This document shows positions 18,101-25,110 of a stretch of 64,000 nucleotides of DNA, one piece after another. Every line of letters begins with the position of its first letter. The stretch's first letter is position 1. The notes under the pieces are model-generated. The model made no database searches, was not told the DNA's origin, and saw only the letters and a program-made list of their open reading frames with translations. The stretch covers positions 1 to 64,000 of the forward strand of contig NZ_NMUA01000023.1 in the NCBI RefSeq assembly GCF_002312805.1, in the 5' to 3' direction. This stretch comes from Sphingobium sp. D43FB. GTDB taxonomy: Bacteria > Pseudomonadota > Alphaproteobacteria > Sphingomonadales > Sphingomonadaceae. Made by a program: the position numbers and the translations under genes.

Positions 18101-20455
18101 GCTGAGCGCCGCGACCTTCGCGAACAGCTCCGCCGCGCCTGGAGTGACGTCGCCGAGCGTCGGCAGGCGCTTCCGAAATCGCTCCAACTGGTTGTCGAGC
18201 GCGCGGGTGGGCTTGAACTGCTCGCACCAGACCAGGGCGCGCCGCGCGTGGTCCATGTCACCACCGAGCGGCAGGGTTTCGCGGCGCGCGCGCTTGCCGA
18301 CCGGGGCGAGGCTGTCCTGGACGTCGGCGAGACAGGCGGCGCTGCTATCCACGAATTGCTGGCTGCGACTGGCGGCTTTGCTCCAAGGCTCGCCGATTCC
18401 GGCGACGTCCAGCTCCAAGTCGACAGCGAGATATTTCAACCCAGGGCGACCGACCCAAACCTCGCGACCGGGAGCCTTGCGTGGCTGAGCGACGTCGCGA
18501 TTCTCGCGCACGAATATCTCGGTGACGCGCTGGAGCTGCGCACGCTGCCGACCGAGGAACTCGACCGGCGTCTCCGTCAGATCCGGCTGCGGCGATGCGC
18601 CCGATTCGCGCTCCTCATTGAGGGCCAGGAAATCACCGCCCATGGCGACGATCGCGTGCAGGCGGTCCCGCATGCACGCACCCCGACGCTCCTGGTCACC
18701 GGCCATGAGCCGGTCAGCGTCGATCTGCTGATCGAGGCAGCGCCCGCGATCACCAAACTTGTGGGATCGCGGCGGAACACGCTCGAGCCCATGCTCGGCC
18801 GACTGCTGCGCGAGGGATATTCGGATGCGTCGATCGCGCCCAGCGAGGATATGCTGGCCCGGGCCATCCGCCGTGACATTGGGGTTGTCCGCGACCATTT
18901 TGCAGCGACGCGTGGCGGCGTGGAGCGCCGGGTGCGCGCCGTGCTGCCGATCGTCTTCTTCATCCGGGGGCGGGATGCTGCCGAAAGCCTCGTGCAGCGC
19001 CACGACAGGCTTGGTCCGGCCTTGAAGCTGCGCGACTGGCTCACGACCGAGCTGGGCACGGAAACTGCCGACAGCGCCCTATCGGCTGTCGACGACACCG
19101 ACGACCAAGCCCTGATACGGCGGCGGATGGGCTTCGATTTCCTAGGATATGGCAGGACGCTTGCCGAGCTGGGCTATCCGCCCCTCAACAGCGAGGCGGA
19201 TTTCCGGCGCCTCTTCGGCGTGTTCATGACCGAGCTCACGACGGCTCTTGTCGATCGCGTTCGCCGTCGGTTCGCCAGCGACTGGCGCGCGGGTCGCGAG
19301 ATCGCCGAATATGTCACGCTGCGGAAGCTCGAATTCATCGCGTTCGACCCGGCATGGCCGATCGAGCGCGAGACGATCGACCGCGACTTCGTCTCTGGAA
19401 TCGCATCCGCCGCGGCCGAAGCCCGCCTCGGTCCCGACGATAGCTCGATCGCACTGCCCGATTTCGAAACCGTCGTTGTCGCCAACCGGAAGCTCATCGC
19501 GTCGAACCACGCGAGGCTCGCGAGCCTGATCCGTGCTTGGTGCCGGAAGAATAACCTTGGCAGGCCACCGCTCATGGACACGGCGGACCCGCAGCCGGTC
19601 GTCCGCGCCCTCCACGACAAGGGGCTCATTGACTTCGAGGGAATCAGGGCAAAATCACTTCCCGCCTTGCTGCTGCAAGTGGAAGCATGGCCGCGCGACA
19701 TGCCGCAGACGGACGTCATCGAGGATCTGGGCCTCAGTGATGCCGACCTGCAGCACGAGGAACGCGAGGCCCGGGAGGCGAAGCGCAAGGCCGAGGCCGA
19801 GAAGCGCACGATAAAGTTCGGCGGCAAGCCGCTCGATACCGGCGGCGACGATTTTGCCGCGCTCTTCGAGCAGCTTGCGGATGCGGCCATTGCGGAGGGA
19901 TCCGATTGGTTCGCCCGGAGCCGGGCTCCGCGGCTTGCCATCCAGGAGCAATCCTCCGGCGAGCGTCGGCGCACCGGCCCGGGCGGCGGCAAGGGTCAGG
20001 ATTGGCGCAACCAGCCACCGGACGCTGTTCGCCGGGCAATGGGCATGGCGAGCGAATGGCTCGCGCGCGAATATCTTCGGCGCCGCCATCCCAGGGAGAT
20101 GACCGATGACTGCTGGGTCTCTTCGAACCGCATGTCGTTCTGTACCGGCAGCGAAGGGGATGACAGCCTCGGCTATGATTTCCGCGTCGAGACTGCCCGG
20201 CACGAATATCTCTATGAGGTGAAGTCGGCGCTCGACGACGGTGGTGAATTCGAGCTCACCGCACGGGAACTTGAGGTTGCCGGTAGCGCCAGCCTCGAGC
20301 GCAAGCGGCGCTTCAGGATTCTGTACGTGCCGTTCGTATTCGAGCCCTCGCGCTGGCGGGTGCTGCCCCTGAGCAACCCGGTCAGCGCCGACACACGGAA
20401 CCGGTTCCGGGTCGTGCGCAGTGGGTCGGTCCGATACCGCTTCGAGAGGCGGTGA
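15152..20455 (+). CDS. Giant HSP90-like ATPase / NO VEIN C-terminal (DUF3883) protein
   Basis: The 1767-aa cytosolic protein is of unknown function. Residues about 55-200 form a Bergerat-fold (HSP90/histidine-kinase type) ATPase. The Mg-binding helix is ELLQNAHDAH (Glu71), followed by an N-G-x-x-F-type loop (NKGRAFT) and the lid GNKGLGFRS (residue 134 on). This resembles sacsin and plant NO VEIN proteins. The last 160 residues carry the NOV_C domain, with a PD-(D/E)XK-like core GYDFRVE...YLYEVKSA (Asp1676, Glu1689, Lys1691). The middle is long and not recognised. An in-frame GTG lies at 15131, but the ATG at 15152 is preferred. It is a lone gene with an operon-free setting. A defence or nucleic-acid role is inference from the nuclease-like end and the accessory location. 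Confidence 0.8.
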   Translation: MADVEDTLIEVTGEAIVIPTLSAAADAIEALTLSQLEHVLDAHRRKLKIYESLKSLNDVIGTQYGDRVLFELLQNAHDAHAPGDDGEIAIRLVIDAPGRGELLVANKGRAFTVSNLDAIRNIGTSDKEIGEGIGNKGLGFRSVEALTDDVHVFSASEGASSAGFDGYCFRFATVDEIEARLIDLDASSAVAAKVAANVPRYLVPITVREQSAEVRRLAAEGYATVVALPLATSEAVELARKQVAGLLNAPAPVLLFLDRLSSLDTAVIAAGQPPEHKRLTRRVVPIEATLPQGLRMERVTLDGTNAFLVVRQVLPKPAVLDAVRSSITAAPPLKRWLSWKGDAVVSVAVPIDAPMLAAPRLFNFLPMDDRAVSPMAGHIDAPFFADIDRRSIKPDLPLNKYLLEAAARTAVQAAVAIVDGGLGLPENAVIDLAAWSGPHMPKVIEAFTALKRPLAKAAIWPVVSGGPAQWVSFTELYSWPDVRTHQLTPAKLATVAHAAIVPASIGDGRLARIRVLAAAVSMPLSPTEDTLAYWVATIAQHLAVKGRQSPRRWRDFYDDVAAVYTAASLRLSSLEGKKLFPDNDDKLLAATAKGLDGAPPVFHRIGKEKGKRSEGPPSPPSSLSRKFRFLGHSVEISEGTLRAFEKAGLLRRYDPLEALNGLKGALGGSATDIQRREALVWAYRVWRNTGGKAVEDGLRAAGLFVPCLAGWFAASEASLSTSWSTLGRTLELYLHEAAPHSADANEQKGNLVVSFADWPRAGSDDRREDWLRFLGVLGVRDGLLPIAGVTRRTGTPSNHWNSFLFSGQPKLGLDAHWTAHARQESFSYPQTEYHLRGEVWRLPGQLEHASLPVPAREAFSDLVVAYLREHGEAHLTFSIDHWRGNQRIELPTPLQVFLREGQWPASLRRDEIVFESPRQSWSTTVVRQIPPRFVPRFSAEPGSRAALPALLFDARVGLRDWATPESAPARLASLATALSDLSAAERRDLREQLRRAWSDVAERRQALPKSLQLVVERAGGLELLAPDQGAPRVVHVTTERQGFAARALADRGEAVLDVGETGGAAIHELLAATGGFAPRLADSGDVQLQVDSEIFQPRATDPNLATGSLAWLSDVAILAHEYLGDALELRTLPTEELDRRLRQIRLRRCARFALLIEGQEITAHGDDRVQAVPHARTPTLLVTGHEPVSVDLLIEAAPAITKLVGSRRNTLEPMLGRLLREGYSDASIAPSEDMLARAIRRDIGVVRDHFAATRGGVERRVRAVLPIVFFIRGRDAAESLVQRHDRLGPALKLRDWLTTELGTETADSALSAVDDTDDQALIRRRMGFDFLGYGRTLAELGYPPLNSEADFRRLFGVFMTELTTALVDRVRRRFASDWRAGREIAEYVTLRKLEFIAFDPAWPIERETIDRDFVSGIASAAAEARLGPDDSSIALPDFETVVVANRKLIASNHARLASLIRAWCRKNNLGRPPLMDTADPQPVVRALHDKGLIDFEGIRAKSLPALLLQVEAWPRDMPQTDVIEDLGLSDADLQHEEREAREAKRKAEAEKRTIKFGGKPLDTGGDDFAALFEQLADAAIAEGSDWFARSRAPRLAIQEQSSGERRRTGPGGGKGQDWRNQPPDAVRRAMGMASEWLAREYLRRRHPREMTDDCWVSSNRMSFCTGSEGDDSLGYDFRVETARHEYLYEVKSALDDGGEFELTARELEVAGSASLERKRRFRILYVPFVFEPSRWRVLPLSNPVSADTRNRFRVVRSGSVRYRFERR

Positions 20456-20497
20456 TTGCTCAATCCGAAATAAGCGCTTTCAGCCAAATTGGAGTTC

Positions 20498-21277
20498 TCA
20501 TCTATAGACCATACCGCCATCGATCAGCGGCGCCTGCCCCGTCATGTAATCGGAATCGGGGCCTGCCAGATAGGACACGAATGCGGCCACGTCCTCCGGC
20601 GTCTCTGCACGCCCGAGAGCGATGCCATCGACATACTTCTTGTACGTCGCGCCCACCTCCGCTCCCGTCAGCTCCGCGAACCTCTTATCGATCTCGACCC
20701 ACATGTCGGTTCCGACGACGCCGGGGCAATATGCGTTGACGGTAATACCGTCGCTGGCGAACTCTTTCGCGGCCGCTTGGGTAAGCGCCCTGACAGCGAA
20801 TTTCGTCGCCGAATATATCCCGAGCATAGCGAACCCCTCATGGCCGGCGATCGACGAGGCGCTGATGATCTTGCCCTTGACTCTTCGCTCCTTGAACTTC
20901 TTCGCGGCCGCCTGGATTCCCCACAGGACGCCTTGCACATTGATCTTCAGGATCCGGTCGACCTCTTCGGGCGTCACCTCCGAGAGCGGCTGGACATTGG
21001 CGATGCCCGCATTGTTGACAATAATGTCGAACCCACCGAGCTCCTTCTCCGCATGATCGATCGCGGCATAGACCTCGTCGCGGATTGAGACGTCGGCCCG
21101 AAAGCTCGTCGCCTTGCGACCGATGGCTCTCACCTCCTCGGCGACGGCCCTTGCTTCGTCTTCGTTGAGGTCGGCGATCACGATGTTAGCACCATCTTTC
21201 GCCAATCGAAGAGCGATGGCACGGCCGATACCCTGACCCGCTCCGGTGACTAACGCGACTTTTCCGGTGATGCTCAT
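20498..21277 (-). CDS. Short-chain dehydrogenase, acetoin/diacetyl reductase type
   Basis: A 259-aa classical SDR. It has the NAD-binding GAGQGIG at residue 12 on, NNAG, catalytic Ser in SASSIAG, and the YSATK active-site pair. The segment GITVNAYCPGVVGTDMW followed by EIDKR is typical of meso-2,3-butanediol dehydrogenase / diacetyl reductase (BudC). It probably interconverts diacetyl, acetoin and butanediol with NAD(H), but SDR substrate calls from sequence are unreliable. A ribosome site (ggaggccagc) precedes the ATG. It converges with the giant ATPase gene, leaving about 40 bases between stops and no strong hairpin. Confidence 0.85.
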   Translation of the reverse strand: MSITGKVALVTGAGQGIGRAIALRLAKDGANIVIADLNEDEARAVAEEVRAIGRKATSFRADVSIRDEVYAAIDHAEKELGGFDIIVNNAGIANVQPLSEVTPEEVDRILKINVQGVLWGIQAAAKKFKERRVKGKIISASSIAGHEGFAMLGIYSATKFAVRALTQAAAKEFASDGITVNAYCPGVVGTDMWVEIDKRFAELTGAEVGATYKKYVDGIALGRAETPEDVAAFVSYLAGPDSDYMTGQAPLIDGGMVYR

Positions 21278-21384
21278 GCTGGCCTCCTTGGTGGGCGCGC
21301 CGTCATGGGCGGCAGAAGAGTAACTGGCGCCCGTGTCCGAAGTTCCGGTGCGCGACTGTCGGCCTTGAAGGGCTATCTACTACC

Positions 21385-21500
21385 GTGTGCTGGCGTTCCG
21401 GCCTCCCGCCCACCACAACAGTCCAACGCCAAGGATTGCGGACAGCAAGGAAGCGGCAAAGATCGCCACTTTCGCTGCGTCGACCGCAAGGCCACAGGGG
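21385..21500 (-). pseudogene. Possible degenerate NhaA antiporter tail
   Basis: The minus strand contains VDAAKVAIFAASLLSAILG followed by VGLLWWAGGRN. This resembles the last helix of NhaA-type Na+/H+ antiporters (the DxAKxGIL..S pattern). The sequence upstream on that strand is only loosely family-like and frameshifted. It is a weak call. Confidence 0.3.
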
Positions 21501-21757
21501 GCTCCTGCGTGTAAGAAACGAAACGCCGCAAGGAAACCGATCAGGCCACGCCCTTGATTTGCGCCTCTTCTTCCACGGCACCAAGTCAGGAAGGTAAGCA
21601 CCCCGAACGCATACAATTGTCGTCTGGTCAACGATAAGCACTCCGGGGAGGTAGGAGCGAATGGTTCCGACAAGCACCCCATCCACCTTCGCCTTACTCC
21701 CGACCACGCCGCATCCGCCCCATTTGTTTTCCGATAATCGGCGCCCTTTCACAACGC

Positions 21758-21763
21758 TACGTA
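21758..21763. promoter_or_regulatory. TACGTA palindrome upstream of exported-protein gene
   Basis: cgcTACGTAttgttcc lies 84 bases before the start at 21848. It is one of five such sites in this island (others at 22552, 28182, 33997 and 46870). Confidence 0.4.
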
Positions 21764-21847
21764 TTGTTCCCAATTCCGTGGAACCCCGCGCCTGAATAGC
21801 GAGGTCTTAAGTTCCATTGCTTCACTTTTGCGCGGACAGGACCAACC

Positions 21848-22477
21848 GTGACCACATCTTCAGCCCTCTCTCCGCTGGCCGCTCTGGGCCTGCTTTTAGC
21901 TTCGCCTGCCCTGGCCTCGGTGCAAGCCCCCGCAGTCGAGACGGCACCTGCGGAAATCCCCGATGGCTTCATTCTTGCGCAGGGCGGCACGACCCTGGTC
22001 CATGTTGCCAGCGGCCTTCGCTTCCCGGCGGAATTCGCAGGCTTCAAGCGCCTGCGTGAACGTGCGTTCGACCCCAGCGGCGAATATATCGCCATTGGTT
22101 ATGACCGGCCGCTTGGGTCCGGCTCGGACCGCATCGTGGTGCGGATCGCAGTGGTCCACATCGACGATATGTCTGCGCATGATCACTTTGCGATCATGCG
22201 CCAGAGAACCATGTCCCATTTTTCCGCACCGACCCTGCTCTCGGAAGGGCCCACGAAAATCCCGACCCAGCCGCGCCTCAACGCATATCGCGGCACGTTC
22301 AGCGGCCTGCGCGACGGCCAGCCCTGGCATTTCAGCCTGACCACGGTCGACTATGGCTATTGGAGCGGTCGCATGACCGCTGCCTATCCAGAAAGCCAGG
22401 CCGCGGAAGCCGAGAAGCATCTGGGCACCCTGCTTGCCGAGGTTCGACTGCAACGGCCGAAGGCCCCAAAACGCTGA
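21848..22477 (+). CDS. Exported protein of unknown function
   Basis: This 209-aa protein has a signal peptide (LSPLAALGLLLASPALA, cleavage near residue 24). The mature part has mixed alpha/beta character (DGFILAQGGTTLVHVASGLRF, and FDPSGEYIAIGYDRP) and no motif that I recognise. It is probably periplasmic. The start is GTG with a ggacagga ribosome site. A TACGTA palindrome 84 bases upstream links it to other stress genes here. Confidence 0.7.
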   Translation: MTTSSALSPLAALGLLLASPALASVQAPAVETAPAEIPDGFILAQGGTTLVHVASGLRFPAEFAGFKRLRERAFDPSGEYIAIGYDRPLGSGSDRIVVRIAVVHIDDMSAHDHFAIMRQRTMSHFSAPTLLSEGPTKIPTQPRLNAYRGTFSGLRDGQPWHFSLTTVDYGYWSGRMTAAYPESQAAEAEKHLGTLLAEVRLQRPKAPKR

Positions 22478-22551
22478 TACTCTCGAAAAGTGGATGCCGA
22501 AGCATGTGCTCGCTGTTCGGGCTTCGACCAACACTCAACCATTCGGTGCAT

Positions 22552-22557
22552 TACGTA
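22552..22557. promoter_or_regulatory. TACGTA palindrome upstream of helical-protein gene
   Basis: gcatTACGTAgcgc is 85 bases before the start at 22643, almost the same offset as at 21758. Confidence 0.4.
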
Positions 22558-22642
22558 GCGCAAGCCCGGCCGCTGTCCGGTAACGCGGGGCTGCCTCGCC
22601 CTTTCCCGGGAGGCAGCTCTATGCTGACCAAGGAGACACGCG

Positions 22643-22879
22643 ATGATCGCATTTGAGGAACTGAAAGCAGACCTTGCCAAGCTGCGCGACGAGGCCAAGG
22701 TCCAGGTCCGTCTGGGCGCGATGGAGGCCCAGCAGGAATGGGATGAACTCGAAACGAAGTGGAAGCATTTCGTATCCCAGGCTCGGATCCATGAGAGCGG
22801 TAATAATATCAAATCGACCCTTCAAACCCTCGGCAATGAGCTGCGCTCGGCATATGAGCGTCGGAAGCAAGCACTCTGA
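22643..22879 (+). CDS. Small charged helical protein, unknown
   Basis: A 78-aa protein made almost entirely of charged amphipathic helix (IAFEELKADLAKLRDEAKVQ and similar). It has no cysteine, membrane segment or signal peptide. It has an ideal ribosome site (aaggagacacgcg). The sequence suggests a coiled-coil or surface-binding protein, and in this island a polymer- or ribosome-associated role is conceivable. The DksA-like gene follows 73 bases later in the same direction and may share its transcript. Confidence 0.7.
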   Translation: MIAFEELKADLAKLRDEAKVQVRLGAMEAQQEWDELETKWKHFVSQARIHESGNNIKSTLQTLGNELRSAYERRKQAL

Positions 22880-22952
22880 GCGCCCCGCCTGTTACAGTTT
22901 GCGTCGTCGTCGCGTCTCATGGCGCACAGGGCGCGTGAGAAGGACTATCCCG

Positions 22953-23279
22953 ATGATCGACACAGCCACCGTCAAGGCCCAGCTCGAAGAGCAACTCGCC
23001 GAGCTTCTTGGCAGACAGGATCGGATTGAGTGCGATCTGGGGGAGCCGCTCAACCCGGATTCATCCGAGCAGGCGGTCGAGGTCGAAGACGATGCCGCGC
23101 TCGAAGGCCAAGCCTCGCTGATAGAACGCGAAGTGGCGTCGGTCAGCCGCGCTTTGGAACGAATTGCCAAGGGCACATATGGCGAGTGCGTACGCTGCGG
23201 CTCGGCCATCGCTGCGGCACGTCTAGAAGCCAGACCCGAAGCCGCGCTGTGTATAGATTGTGCTAGCAGCGAACAGTGA
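22953..23279 (+). CDS. DksA/TraR-family zinc-finger protein
   Basis: The 108-aa protein has an N-terminal coiled coil and a C-terminal finger, CVRCGSAIAAARLEARPEAA with CIDC (C-x2-C...C-x2-C). This is the DksA/TraR arrangement. The motif GTYGECVRCG is diagnostic. Such proteins insert into the RNA polymerase secondary channel and alter promoter use during stress. It is shorter than DksA (about 150) and closer in size to YbiI/TraR-like members. The ATG at 22953 follows a gagaagg ribosome site. Upstream in-frame extension is rejected because it overlaps the previous gene. Confidence 0.87.
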   Translation: MIDTATVKAQLEEQLAELLGRQDRIECDLGEPLNPDSSEQAVEVEDDAALEGQASLIEREVASVSRALERIAKGTYGECVRCGSAIAAARLEARPEAALCIDCASSEQ

Positions 23280-23430
23280 TCGTCCCTCTCCGCGAAGTGT
23301 CGTGAGCGCGGTGCCAGACAGCTTCACTTGAAACATGTAACAGCGCTCGTAACCTAGGCCTCGGCGGCATTATTGGCCCGCAGCCTATTCAAGGACCCCT
23401 TCCGGCTTCGTGCAAGGGTCGAGGATCGCG

Positions 23431-23673
23431 CTAGTACCTCGTTGTGCCGGCCTGAAGAAGACCAGTCTGCCCTGGTAAAAGTTTGAGCCCACGCAAGGCA
23501 CTTTCGGGAAGCTCGACGATCAGGCGCGGCAGTATCTGTGACCCACGAGGCTCAAAGGCGGCGACCTCGCGAAGCGCCTCTTCCGGATCGGCCGTCCATG
23601 TCGCAAATAATGCTTCCAGAGTTGGCAATCCTGCATTGCTTTCATACGTTATGCTTACCAGCCACCCGCTCAT
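23431..23673 (-). CDS. Small hypothetical protein
   Basis: This 80-aa frame (MSGWLVSITYESNAGLPTLE at the start, with PRLIVELPESALRGLKLLPG near the end) has a good ribosome site (aaggga) six bases before ATG and coding-like composition. No family recognised. It has no membrane segment. It is divergently placed from the Usp/ATPase operon end with about 500 bases between. Confidence 0.55.
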   Translation of the reverse strand: MSGWLVSITYESNAGLPTLEALFATWTADPEEALREVAAFEPRGSQILPRLIVELPESALRGLKLLPGQTGLLQAGTTRY

Positions 23674-24181
23674 ACCAAATTCCCTTATGTTAATTTATAC
23701 TAAACCGGGTTGTCTCTTCATCGACCTAACGCGGCGGCCGTTAGAACCGGCCCTGATGTGAGTCTTTCCTCTGAGGCAGACCTCATCGCCCCCTCGACGA
23801 GTGATCACAACAGCATCGCGGCGTCGGCCTCTCACTTGGCAGCCTATGTTCGTCTGGAAAGCTGTGCTCCGAGGAGGAACTGACAAGCGCAGGGTCTTTG
23901 CACTCTGCGGTGGCAATACTTCCGTTTCACCCGAATGGGGAGGGTGCTCGCTTCACAAAGTCAAAGGGCTCTCTCGCCAAAGCAGTGGAAACGCACGATG
24001 TTCGACCTGATGATCGGTCTGAGTCAGATGGCGCTGCCGGTAATCAGCCAGCCGGTATAATCATGAGAAGGCCGCGCGGACGGGTCCGCTCGTCCGCCGG
24101 CCGGCACCGTCCGGCGAATAGTTTTCAATCATCGTCAGACATTGGCAGGAGATGAGCCCGGCTTGGATCGCCGCCGCACGC
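23674..24181. other. Intergenic region, no convincing gene
   Basis: An AT-rich patch at 23674-23710 probably holds the promoter of the small minus-strand gene. The rest has short open frames on both strands, none with both a ribosome site and coding character. I see no repeat or hairpin of note. Confidence 0.4.
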
Positions 24182-25069
24182 TCAGCCCTTGCCGGGCCGA
24201 TAGTGGACGACGAGCAGGTCACCCTGGAGGTTTTCGATCAGGCTTCGGGCGGTGCTGCCGATCAGGGCGTCGAACAGCGCGCCACGGCCATGACTGCCGA
24301 TCACGGTCAGGTCGACATGCTGGTCCTCGATATAATCGTTGAGAAGCCGTTCGGGCGTGCCATGGGCGATGACGACATCGGTCCGGCCGCGCAGGCCTGG
24401 GTCCAGGCGTTCGTCGGTCAGGACCTTCTGTTCCAGCTCCTTCTCCATTCCCCGCAGACTTCTGCTATAATCCCCGTCGTCGAGATAGCCCGAGAAGGGC
24501 ACGTCATAGGCATGGAACAGGGTTAGATTGCGCGCCGGGAACAATGACGAAGTGACCAGGAGCGCCTGTAAAGACGCTTCGGAGAAGTCCGTCGCCACGA
24601 CGATGGTCCTGTAGGGCCTGACCACGCGATCATGGACGACCAGAACCGGCGCCGGCGAGCCGCGCACAAGCCGGTTGACCGTATTGCCCAGGATCATCCG
24701 CCCCAGCGTTTCGTCGCGCGCGATGCCCGTCACGATCAGGTCGCAGCCTTCGCGGGCCGCGATCGACAGCAGCGTTTCGGCCGGGTCGCCTTCCTCGACG
24801 ACGACCCGAATGAAATCGGCGACGCTGCCAAGATCGCGCTTGAGGCGCCATCGCATCCGCTCGACAGGGCTTGGCGCACGCCGCCAGGAAGGTGGCGTGT
24901 TATCGAACCGGAACTGCCTGGTCTCAACGGGGTCGACGACAAAGGCCGCAATCAGTTCCGCCTTCCATTCCTTGGCGAGCTGGACCGCACGATCAAGGGC
25001 CCGGTCGCAGCGGCAGCTCAGGTCGGTCGCCAGCAGGATCTTGCGTGGTGGGGTTGCGGCTTCTGTCAT
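24182..25069 (-). CDS. Two-domain universal stress protein
   Basis: The 295-aa protein has two UspA folds in tandem. The first runs from KILLATDLSCRCDRALDRAV to VRGSPAPVLVVHD. The second runs from RTIVVATDFSEASLQALLV to VIGSHGRGALFDALIGSTAR. The second domain keeps the ATP-binding GSHGRG...GS motif, while the first has VTGIARDETLGRMILGNTV in that position. The chosen ATG has a gaaaggaag ribosome site. A farther in-frame ATG at 25114 overlaps the ATPase stop as ATGA and is an alternative. Co-transcription with the cation ATPase is near certain, which suggests a stress role tied to ion homeostasis. Confidence 0.88.
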   Translation of the reverse strand: MTEAATPPRKILLATDLSCRCDRALDRAVQLAKEWKAELIAAFVVDPVETRQFRFDNTPPSWRRAPSPVERMRWRLKRDLGSVADFIRVVVEEGDPAETLLSIAAREGCDLIVTGIARDETLGRMILGNTVNRLVRGSPAPVLVVHDRVVRPYRTIVVATDFSEASLQALLVTSSLFPARNLTLFHAYDVPFSGYLDDGDYSRSLRGMEKELEQKVLTDERLDPGLRGRTDVVIAHGTPERLLNDYIEDQHVDLTVIGSHGRGALFDALIGSTARSLIENLQGDLLVVHYRPGKG

Positions 25070-25110
25070 GGGGCTTCCTTTCGCGTTTTCCAGTGAGAGG
25101 ATGTTGCTGG

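Noticed and set aside
20456-20497. Intrinsic terminator between the giant ATPase gene and the SDR gene
   Set aside because: Only a short symmetrical aagcgctt is present, with no stable stem or T-run.
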